The position numbers and the translations under genes are program-made. From Dietzia sp. JS16-p6b (lineage in GTDB: Bacteria; Actinomycetota; Actinomycetes; Mycobacteriales; Mycobacteriaceae): 64,000 bases of DNA. This document shows, piece after piece, positions 1 to 6,058 of this stretch; the stretch's first letter is position 1, and the number at the start of each line of letters is the position of its first letter. The stretch is taken from assembly GCF_003052165.1 (NCBI RefSeq), contig NZ_CP024869.1, forward strand, positions 1,708,001 through 1,772,000, in the 5' to 3' direction. The notes under the pieces are model-generated. The model made no database searches. It worked only from the letters and a program-made list of their open reading frames with translations, and had not been told where the DNA came from.

Positions 1-1
1 T

Positions 2-313
2 CTTGTCGAGCATGGCTTGATGGAGCAGGTGCCCTATCAGAATCGGCCGCTGCGCCATGAGTACGTTCTGACGGACAAGGGGCGCGACCTGTGGCCGGCA
101 CTCCAGATGCTTCGACAGTGGGGCGACCGCTGGGCGGCCCCGAACGGTGCCCCGGTCGAAGCGGTTCACGAGTCGTGTGGCCACGTCCTCGACGCGCATC
201 TCGCGTGTGGTGCCTGTGGCGAACGTGTGTACGGTCGCGACCTGACGCTTCGGCACGGCCCGGGCTGGTCCGAGGGTGATGCGGTGATCGTGCCAGCGGC
301 TCAGGGCGCCTGA
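2..313 (+). CDS. HxlR-family transcriptional regulator, C-terminal part
   Basis: The reading frame is open at the left edge of the window, so the gene begins upstream. The readable part runs from LVEHGLMEQVPYQNRP through HEYVLTDKGRDLWPAL and LRQWGDRW, which is the wing and C-terminal helix signature of HxlR winged-helix regulators. After the domain there is a short tail with paired cysteines (ESCGH, ACGACGE) that looks like the small ribbon found at the end of some HxlR proteins. HxlR proteins are dimeric DNA-binding repressors or activators that often respond to electrophiles. The target is not visible here because the promoter side lies outside the window. Confidence 0.8.
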   Translation, partial: LVEHGLMEQVPYQNRPLRHEYVLTDKGRDLWPALQMLRQWGDRWAAPNGAPVEAVHESCGHVLDAHLACGACGERVYGRDLTLRHGPGWSEGDAVIVPAAQGA

Positions 314-453
314 GCGAACGTCGCTGGTTTGTCGACAGGCAGGTGTCTGCAGCACGTGCCGTCTCGCGGGACGCACCGACTCCTCGCCTCAGAGGCTCCG
401 TGTTCGGTACGGTCCGCCCGCGCGGTCGCCGGATTCCAGAGTGGTTCTGACGT

Positions 454-1965
454 TCAGAGACTCGTCGGGGCTCCGCCTGACGCGAGATCCGGAGCCCGCA
501 GGTGATCCCACGGCACCGCCTGCTCGAGTTGTCCGGCGAGGCGCAGGAGCATGGATTCACCTCCCAGTGGTGAGATGAACTGCACCCCCATCGGCACGCC
601 CTCAGCGGTCCGGTGCAGAGGTAGCGAGATCGCCGGTCGCCCGGTGAGGTTGGCCAGCTGGGTGTACGGGATCCAATTGAGGTTGTTGTTGATCATCGAC
701 TCCACGAGCCCCGAGTACCGCAGCAGGCCGGCCGTCCGGGTCCTGAGGAGCACTGTCGCAGCACGGTGTGCGGGTCGTGGTGTGTCCAGTGCCCCGACGT
801 GCGGGGGCAGGTCGGCCAACGTGGGCGTGACCAGCAGGTCGTACCCCTCGAAGTACGCGGACAATCTCCGCACGTGCTCGTGTCGGCGCATCACCGTGCC
901 GACGTAGTCGACGCTGCTGTGTGCTCGGCCCAGGGCCGCCATGATCTGCGTGTCCAACTCGAAGTCACCGTCCCGGCATCCGGTGCGCCGCTTGACGTCG
1001 TCGACCTGCCACGCCAGCACCACGAACCAAGTGGTGAGGAAGTCGCGCGCCAGCGCCAGGTCGTCGATCGGCTGTTCGTCGAGCATCTCGACGTCATGGC
1101 CCAGATCGGAGAGCGTGCGTGCGGTCGCCTCGACCGATGCCGAGGCCTCCGGATGGGGGTCGGAGTTGATCGAGGATGCGGTGCACACGCCGATCCGCAG
1201 CCGACCCGGTTCCCTACCGACCTGCGAGAGGAAGTCCTCGGTGGGCATCCCGGGGACGTAGGGTCCGCTCGGCTCGCCACCGGCCAGGACATCCAGCATC
1301 GCCGCGGAATCGCGGACGGAGCGCGAGATCACGCCGTGCGTCGCCGCACCGTGCATCGCCTCGCCGATCATCGGCCCCATCGGCACCAGGCCCCGGCCCG
1401 GCTTGAGCCCCACGAGGCCGCAGCACGCGGCCGGGATGCGGATGGAGCCACCGCCATCGCTGGCCCCGGCCACGGGAACGACACCGGCCGCCACAGCGGC
1501 GGCCGACCCTCCCGAGGAGCCGCCGGGCGTCCTGGTGGTGTCCCACGGGTTGCGGGCGGGCCCGAAGAGGTCCGGTTCGGTGATTCCCTTCGCCCCGAAC
1601 TCGGGGGTGTTGGTCTTGCCGAAGATGACGAGTCCCGCGTCGAGCCAGCGCTGGACCACTGTCGAGTGCTCGGCCGCCGGAAGGTGGGACAGGGGCCGCG
1701 ATCCGCCGCTGGTCGGCACCCCCCGGTAGTCCTGGCCCAGATCCTTGATGAGGAAGGGAACTCCGGCGAAGGGTCCGTCGAGCGACTCCGTCGCCCGGTC
1801 GCGGGCCCGGGCGTCCATCCGGTTGATGATGGCGTTGAGGTGCGGGTTGACGGTGTCCGCCTGCTGCACCGCGACCTCGAGCAACTCGCCCGCCGTCACC
1901 TCCCCGGACCGGACCAGGGCGGCCAGGCCGAGGGCGTCGTGGCGACGGTACTCATCGATACGCAT
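454..1965 (-). CDS. Amidase signature-family hydrolase
   Basis: This 503-residue protein has the full amidase-signature core. The catalytic lysine is in VPFLIKDLG (about K74), the cis-serine is in PGGSSGGSAAAV (about S150/151), and the nucleophile is in SDGGGSIRIPAA (about S174). Length and motif spacing match the family that includes 6-aminohexanoate cyclic-dimer hydrolase and assorted amidases. No signal peptide is visible, so it should be cytoplasmic. The substrate cannot be inferred. It stands alone: the regulator to its left is on the other strand and the esterase to its right is divergent, with a 66-bp gap between the two starts. Confidence 0.88.
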   Translation of the reverse strand: MRIDEYRRHDALGLAALVRSGEVTAGELLEVAVQQADTVNPHLNAIINRMDARARDRATESLDGPFAGVPFLIKDLGQDYRGVPTSGGSRPLSHLPAAEHSTVVQRWLDAGLVIFGKTNTPEFGAKGITEPDLFGPARNPWDTTRTPGGSSGGSAAAVAAGVVPVAGASDGGGSIRIPAACCGLVGLKPGRGLVPMGPMIGEAMHGAATHGVISRSVRDSAAMLDVLAGGEPSGPYVPGMPTEDFLSQVGREPGRLRIGVCTASSINSDPHPEASASVEATARTLSDLGHDVEMLDEQPIDDLALARDFLTTWFVVLAWQVDDVKRRTGCRDGDFELDTQIMAALGRAHSSVDYVGTVMRRHEHVRRLSAYFEGYDLLVTPTLADLPPHVGALDTPRPAHRAATVLLRTRTAGLLRYSGLVESMINNNLNWIPYTQLANLTGRPAISLPLHRTAEGVPMGVQFISPLGGESMLLRLAGQLEQAVPWDHLRAPDLASGGAPTSL

Positions 1966-2031
1966 GGGGTGAGAGTCTACTCAGGGCCGGCCAGGGGGCC
2001 GGGCCAACGGCAGATCACGCACACTCGAGAG

Positions 2032-2994
2032 ATGACCCACTCGGTGTTCCCCCAAACGGCCAGGGCTCTGGCGTGCCTCGCCCTCGCTACGACGACTGCC
2101 GCCTGCGCGTCGAGGACCGTCGATCGCGACCCGTCCGCCTCGATCCCGGCGGACGCGTCGCAGAATCTCACCAGCCACTCGACGGTGCTGGACGAGCGGA
2201 CCCGGACGTGGACGGTCTACCGTCCGCCGGCCGCGGTGGGTGATCCCTCGGCCCCCGCCCTCCTGGTCATCCACGGGACCGGGGACACCGCTTCGGGGAT
2301 CCGCAACGGGATCGGACCCGATCTCGAGCAACTGGCCGACGAGGAGGGGTTCGCGGTGGTCTACGTCGACGGTCACCAGAACAACTGGAACGAGTGCCGC
2401 GTCGAGGGAGACTGGCCCGCCAAGGACGAGGACCTCGACGATCTGGGTCTCATGCGACAGGCTGCCGAGTCGGTGGGGTCGACCGGTCCTGTCTACGCGG
2501 TGGGATTCTCCTCCGGTGGTCACATGGCCATGCGCCTGGCCCTCGAGGCGCCGGACCTGGTCGACGGGGTCGCGGCCGTGGCCGCTAATCCCCCGACCGC
2601 GGACAATCTCGGTTGCGAGGTGCAGGGTGACCCGGTCCCCATCATGTTCGTGCAGGGGCGACAGGATCCCATCAACCCGATCGATGGTGGTGAGGTCCGC
2701 GTGGGATCGGGACTCACCGCGGCTTCCCGGGGCGAGGTCATGTCCGCCGTGGAGGGTGCGGAGTGGTTCGCCCGGTACAACGGGATCCTCGCCGGCGGCG
2801 CCACCCCGACGGTCACCCGGGAGGGGGACGCGGAGACGATCACGTGGGAGGGGCCCGCTGCGGTGCGTCTGGTGAGGGTGGATCGCGTCGGCCACTCCTT
2901 CCCCACGCTGTCCGGCAGGTGGGGACGAGACGGCGGGGCCCGCTACGACGCTCCCGGCGAGATCTGGAGGTTCTTCTCCCCCGCACCAGCGTGA
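2032..2994 (+). CDS. LpqC-like esterase lipoprotein (PHB depolymerase-type alpha/beta hydrolase)
   Basis: A 320-aa secreted lipoprotein. Residues 1-24 are a signal sequence ending in TTAAC, a passable lipobox with Cys25 as the lipidation site. The mature part is an alpha/beta hydrolase of the polyhydroxybutyrate-depolymerase/feruloyl-esterase type. An HGTGD oxyanion segment lies near residue 80, the nucleophile elbow is GFSSG (S160), the acid is in GRQDP (D212) and the histidine is in RVGHSF (H288). The frame is open far upstream, but the ATG at 2032 is chosen because the signal peptide starts there. The substrate is unknown. A surface esterase like mycobacterial LpqC is the closest family description. 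Confidence 0.85.
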   Translation: MTHSVFPQTARALACLALATTTAACASRTVDRDPSASIPADASQNLTSHSTVLDERTRTWTVYRPPAAVGDPSAPALLVIHGTGDTASGIRNGIGPDLEQLADEEGFAVVYVDGHQNNWNECRVEGDWPAKDEDLDDLGLMRQAAESVGSTGPVYAVGFSSGGHMAMRLALEAPDLVDGVAAVAANPPTADNLGCEVQGDPVPIMFVQGRQDPINPIDGGEVRVGSGLTAASRGEVMSAVEGAEWFARYNGILAGGATPTVTREGDAETITWEGPAAVRLVRVDRVGHSFPTLSGRWGRDGGARYDAPGEIWRFFSPAPA

Positions 2995-3060
2995 GTGGAC
3001 CCGGCTCCCCAGGACGACTCCTGTGGGCTTCGCGGGCGACCTGGTCGGCGAAATCGGTGA

Positions 3061-3540
3061 TCAGGTGCGTCGGTTCCGCCAGGCGCGCCACGCTCCGGTC
3101 GACCAGAGCGCCCACGCCACCAACAGGGGTTGGAAGAACAGTCGGACCAGACGGGCACGGTCGGAGTCCAGTCCGAAGGCGTCCGTGCCGGTGACGTACT
3201 GCGAGATGTTCCCGGGGAAGATCGCCACGAAGAAGCCGGCGGTGATCCACCCCACGGCGGGCCGGACACGCATAGGAGCCAGGATGAGCGCCGCGCCCAG
3301 CCCGATCTCCACGACTCCCGAGGCCAGCACCACGACGTCCGGGTCCAGGAGAACCCATCCGGGCACCTGAGCGTGGAACTCCTCACGGAGGGTGGTCAGG
3401 TGACCCACCCCGGCGCCCGCCAGCGCTGCGCCGAGGGTCCAGCGACCCACGTGGCGGGCCCCCTCCGCTGCCCGACCCCCACGCCGGGTCGTCGTGATGC
3501 CGGCGGGTCCGGCCTGGCGGTTTCCCGGAGTTCGGTTCAT
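3061..3540 (-). CDS. DoxX-like integral membrane protein
   Basis: About 159 residues with four hydrophobic segments in the DoxX arrangement (GAALAGAGVGHL, VVVLASGVVEIGLGAALILAP, GWITAGFFVAIFPGNISQY, FFQPLLVAWALW). The GVGHL and EIGLG pieces and the FPGNISQY segment are typical of the family. DoxX-type proteins are small membrane proteins tied to redox or thiol homeostasis, with no settled catalytic role. A GTG at 3558 is also in frame, but it lies inside the palindromic operator. The ATG at 3540 is preferred: a TACTTT hexamer ends five bases before it, so a leaderless transcript is plausible. It is divergent from the OhrR-type regulator and probably controlled by it. Confidence 0.72.
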   Translation of the reverse strand: MNRTPGNRQAGPAGITTTRRGGRAAEGARHVGRWTLGAALAGAGVGHLTTLREEFHAQVPGWVLLDPDVVVLASGVVEIGLGAALILAPMRVRPAVGWITAGFFVAIFPGNISQYVTGTDAFGLDSDRARLVRLFFQPLLVAWALWSTGAWRAWRNRRT

Positions 3541-3549
3541 GGCGAAAGT

Positions 3550-3576
3550 ATTGCGCACAACTCAATTGTGCGCAAT
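3550..3576. promoter_or_regulatory. Perfect palindromic operator of the MarR/OhrR type
   Basis: Two perfect 11-base arms, ATTGCGCACAA (3550-3560) and its reverse complement TTGTGCGCAAT (3566-3576), flank a 5-base spacer CTCAA. An extra half-site TTGTGCG follows at 3581-3587. The element lies between the divergent DoxX-like and MarR-family starts (3540 and 3601) and overlaps where both promoters should be. The half-site resembles operators bound by OhrR/MarR repressors, so the adjacent regulator is the natural ligand. That assignment is inference. Confidence 0.8.
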
Positions 3577-3600
3577 CGACTTGTGCGGGACACTGGAGTC

Positions 3601-4041
3601 ATGGACGCCGATCTCCGTCTCGACCAGCAGGTCTGTTTTGCCCTCTATGCCGCTTCCAGGGCGTCGACCGCGGCGTATCGGGAGGCCTTGGCCGCGGTGG
3701 GACTCACCTATCCCCAGTATCTGGTGCTGCTGGCCCTGTGGGAGGAGGACGGTCTGACGCTCCGACAGCTGGGCGAGCGGATGTACCTCGACTCCGGCAC
3801 CCTCTCCCCTCTGCTCTCGCGGATGGAAGCCGCTGGACTGGTCTCCCGCAGCAGGGCGGGCAGGGACGCCCGCAGCGTCACCGTCTCACTCACTGGTCCG
3901 GGCAGCGCACTGCGCGAGGAGGCCGGACGCATCCAGTGCGCGTTGGTGGAGAAGCTCGACATGCCTCCGGGAGACCTGGTCGAGCTGCGCCGACTGGCGC
4001 GGGGTGTCGTCGCTGCCCTGGGTCGTGCGGACGCCCGATGA
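3601..4041 (+). CDS. MarR-family regulator, OhrR-like organic-peroxide sensor
   Basis: A 146-aa winged-helix protein. The N-terminus LRLDQQVCFALYAASRA carries the reactive cysteine (C12) at the position of the OhrR peroxide-sensing cysteine. The core LTYPQYLVLLALWEEDGLTLRQLGERMYLDSGTL is close to canonical OhrR, and a second cysteine (C113, RIQCALVE) fits the two-cysteine type. OhrR normally represses ohr, a thiol peroxidase, but no ohr gene is adjacent. The likely target is the divergent DoxX-like gene through the 3550-3576 palindrome, plus autoregulation. The ATG at 3601 directly precedes the conserved N-terminus and follows GGAG closely. Confidence 0.85.
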   Translation: MDADLRLDQQVCFALYAASRASTAAYREALAAVGLTYPQYLVLLALWEEDGLTLRQLGERMYLDSGTLSPLLSRMEAAGLVSRSRAGRDARSVTVSLTGPGSALREEAGRIQCALVEKLDMPPGDLVELRRLARGVVAALGRADAR

Positions 4042-4082
4042 TCGACGCCTGATGATGGCCGCCCCGGACGCGACCAGGCACG

Positions 4083-4511
4083 CTACACGGCGTCCGGCCG
4101 CGGTACGTTCTGTAGCCTGAGCTGGCCCCTGGCCAGGATCTTCCCGCCCTCGGTCTGGCTGATCACCACATCCCACAACTGCTGGCTGCGCCCCTGGAAC
4201 AGGGCCTCCGCGCGCACCTCGACCCGTCCACCGGTCGATGCCCGCAGGAAGTCGGTGCCATTGTGGACGCCCACGGCGATCTGGCCGAGGTCGGCCACGG
4301 CGGCTCCGGCGCCGGCGCCGCCCGCGGATTCCACGATGCTGGCGTACACACCACCGTGGACGGTCCCCCACGCGGTGAGATGATCGCCGCCCAGGTCCGC
4401 GTGTCCCGACAGGCTCGTCGCGGTCACCTCGTCGACGACGAGTCCGGAGGCCCGGACGAAGGTGCTCGCGGCTTCGGAAGAGGCGTCGGGGAACCCGTCG
4501 GTTGCAGTCAT
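4083..4511 (-). CDS. PaaI-family hotdog thioesterase
   Basis: A 142-residue single hotdog-fold protein. The GTVHGGVYASIVESAGG segment is the hallmark of PaaI/YbgC-like acyl-CoA thioesterases (HGG loop followed by the central helix with an acidic residue). GVHNGTDFLRASTGGRVEVRAEALFQGRSQQLWDV forms the strands lining the pocket. It hydrolyses acyl-CoA thioesters, probably an aromatic or medium-chain CoA, but the substrate cannot be read from sequence. Its start overlaps the end of the GyrI-like gene by 4 nt (ATGA), so the two are translated together. Confidence 0.82.
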   Translation of the reverse strand: MTATDGFPDASSEAASTFVRASGLVVDEVTATSLSGHADLGGDHLTAWGTVHGGVYASIVESAGGAGAGAAVADLGQIAVGVHNGTDFLRASTGGRVEVRAEALFQGRSQQLWDVVISQTEGGKILARGQLRLQNVPRPDAV

Positions 4512-5161
4512 GAGTTCTTTCTACCCGCACCTGAACCGTGCTCCCCCGCCGTCGCCACGGGTTGGCGCAGGATCGTCCGCAGTCGGGCCGGATCGGTCCT
4601 GCGCGCGTCGGAGAGATAGATCTCGTGGTGGTGCCCTGTGGGGATCAGGCCGCGGCCGGGGATGATCTCCTCGTGCATCCGGGCGATGACCGGCCCCTCC
4701 GCGTCGTACGGTCCGACGTGCAGGGTCTGGACGGCCGGGCCCTCGGCGAACTCTTCGAGTCGGACCCGGTCCACGGCGACCGCCGGCTTCCTCGCCGTCA
4801 CCTTGTCCACGGCGGAGGCCACCATGTCCGCCGTGACCCAGTCGGGCTGCCAGATCATCATGGTCCATTCCCACGCGTCCTTGTTCCGCGCTGTGAACAC
4901 CTCGAGATCGCGGGCGTACCAGAGTCCCTCGAGTGGGCCGACGGTGTGGACGCGCCCCAGATCGTCCTTCGCCATCGCCCGCACGGCGTAGGAACACGTG
5001 TACAGCGCCTCGAGCGTGGTGGCGTAGTCAGCGCAGGTGTTGGGGTCGCCGCGACCGTCGGCCATGAGGAACCTCATCGACGGCACCTGGACCAGGTCGA
5101 ACCTTCCCACTCTCCCGTTGTAGAGGTCCTTGCGCTCCCGCTTGATGTCGAAGGATCCCAC
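4508..5161 (-). CDS. GyrI-like small-molecule-binding domain protein
   Basis: A 217-residue protein of the stand-alone GyrI-like class. It has an N-terminal FDLVQVPSMRFLMADGRGDP strand/loop and a C-terminal half ending LHVGPYDAEGPVIARMHEEI and GHHHEIYLSDARRTDPARL, the usual end of the SOUL/GyrI ligand-binding fold (two repeats forming a cleft). There is no DNA-binding domain. Some members hydrolyse cyclopropanoid toxins, but that cannot be claimed here. It lies 3 nt after the PNPOx-type gene and overlaps the thioesterase by 4 nt, giving a three-gene operon. Confidence 0.8.
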   Translation of the reverse strand: MGSFDIKRERKDLYNGRVGRFDLVQVPSMRFLMADGRGDPNTCADYATTLEALYTCSYAVRAMAKDDLGRVHTVGPLEGLWYARDLEVFTARNKDAWEWTMMIWQPDWVTADMVASAVDKVTARKPAVAVDRVRLEEFAEGPAVQTLHVGPYDAEGPVIARMHEEIIPGRGLIPTGHHHEIYLSDARRTDPARLRTILRQPVATAGEHGSGAGRKNS

Positions 5162-5164
5162 GTC

Positions 5165-5749
5165 TCACCCTTCCCGCAACTCCTCGATGTGCCGACGGTA
5201 GACCGCGGTGAGGTCGTCGATGTACGCGCGATCCCAGCGGGGTGTGATGTGCTTGCTGCAGTTGGCGTCGGCGGCGACCAGGTCCACGATGATCGCCCGC
5301 TCGACATGCCCGGTGTAGGTCCTCTCCCCCATCGTCCGCAGGCGATCCACCAGCTCGGGGTCCCGGTCCGGCTCGACGATCCGGGCGTGCCCGAACACCT
5401 TGAGCCGGGACCGCGTGGGGTAGTCGACGAAGAGGAGGCAGACGCGGCCGTCGTGGTCCACGTTGCCCACCGTGACGTACTGACGGTTGCCGTGGAACTC
5501 CACCCACGCCAGCGACGTGGGCGTCAGGACGTGGACGAACCCTGCGGGACCGCCGCGGTGCTGGGCATAGGGCCATCCGGATTCGGTGACACTGGACAGG
5601 ACGAAGTGGTCTGCCCGCCGGATCAGCGCGGAATCGGTGCCGTCGAGGCTGAACTCGCCGGCCCCCTGCGGCCGGGTGAGACCTACCGACGCCTGCCGGG
5701 CGCGCGCGGCGGAGCCGAACGCGATCTCCGGGTAGCGGTTGGCGGGCAC
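5165..5749 (-). CDS. Pyridoxamine 5'-phosphate oxidase-like flavin/F420-binding protein
   Basis: About 194 aa. The segments LIRRADHFVLSSVTESGWPYAQHRGGPAGFVHVL and DHDGRVCLLFVDYPTRSRLKVFGHARIV are typical of the split-barrel PNPOx-like superfamily, which binds FMN or F420. The C-terminus has ITPRWDRAYIDDL, seen in the COG3576-like branch. The frame is open to 5920, but the first 57 codons look non-coding (Arg/Ser/Pro-rich) and run through the two operator palindromes. The GTG at 5749 is therefore chosen. It is first in an operon with the GyrI-like and thioesterase genes, and probably controlled through the 5777-5824 sites. Confidence 0.78.
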   Translation of the reverse strand: MPANRYPEIAFGSAARARQASVGLTRPQGAGEFSLDGTDSALIRRADHFVLSSVTESGWPYAQHRGGPAGFVHVLTPTSLAWVEFHGNRQYVTVGNVDHDGRVCLLFVDYPTRSRLKVFGHARIVEPDRDPELVDRLRTMGERTYTGHVERAIIVDLVAADANCSKHITPRWDRAYIDDLTAVYRRHIEELREG

Positions 5750-5776
5750 GGCTCCGACCCTACTCCGCCCGCACGG

Positions 5777-5798
5777 AACGTCAACGCTAGTTGACGTT
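5777..5798. promoter_or_regulatory. Palindromic operator 1 of a tandem pair
   Basis: AACGTCAA and TTGACGTT form 8-base perfect arms around a 6-base spacer. The site lies between the divergent PNPOx-like gene (start 5749) and the small HTH gene (start 5839). Its centre is 27 bp from that of a second site with the same CGTCAA-N6-TTGACG core. Two copies with identical spacer length point to a dimeric regulator. Confidence 0.75.
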
Positions 5799-5804
5799 CG
5801 GCGG

Positions 5805-5824
5805 TCGTCAATGTAGGTTGACGA
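5805..5824. promoter_or_regulatory. Palindromic operator 2 of a tandem pair
   Basis: TCGTCAA and TTGACGA form 7-base perfect arms around a 6-base spacer. It shares the CGTCAA-N6-TTGACG core with the site at 5777-5798 and ends 14 bp before the GTG of the small HTH gene. The adjacent HTH protein or an unlinked regulator could be the binder. Confidence 0.72.
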
Positions 5825-5838
5825 CTGAGGTGAGGAAT

Positions 5839-6045
5839 GTGGAGACGACCTTCGATGACGACGACAACGCGCCCAACCCGGTCGAGCGTCTGGCTGCGAT
5901 CGCGGAGGCGAAGACCGCACTCGCTCGCGAGGAGTCCGCGGCCGTCCGGCACGCCCGACTGCACGGCTTGAGCTGGGCGGAGATCGGGGTCGTCCTGGGA
6001 GTGAGCAAGCAGGCGCTGCACAAGAGGTTCGGTCGAGCGGGCTGA
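5839..6045 (+). CDS. Small helix-turn-helix protein
   Basis: A 68-aa protein with an acidic N-terminus (ETTFDDDDN), a helix (VERLAAIAEAKTALAREESAA) and a C-terminal HTH (HGLSWAEIGVVLGVSKQALHKRFG), the form common in small actinobacterial DNA-binding proteins. The GTG at 5839 is preceded by GAGG at 5832-5835. A GTG at 5830 is a nearby alternative. It faces the PNPOx-like operon across two tandem palindromes and is likely its regulator. No ligand-binding domain is present, so any signal would have to come from a partner or from expression level. Confidence 0.72.
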   Translation: METTFDDDDNAPNPVERLAAIAEAKTALAREESAAVRHARLHGLSWAEIGVVLGVSKQALHKRFGRAG

Positions 6046-6058
6046 GCGACGGCGGACC

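Noticed and set aside
766-2031. Upstream extension of the esterase frame
   Set aside because: It runs antisense through the amidase gene. The signal peptide begins at 2032, so the extension is not coding.
3541-3558. GTG start for the DoxX-like gene at 3558
   Set aside because: It would place the operator arm within the coding region. The ATG at 3540 is a cleaner start.
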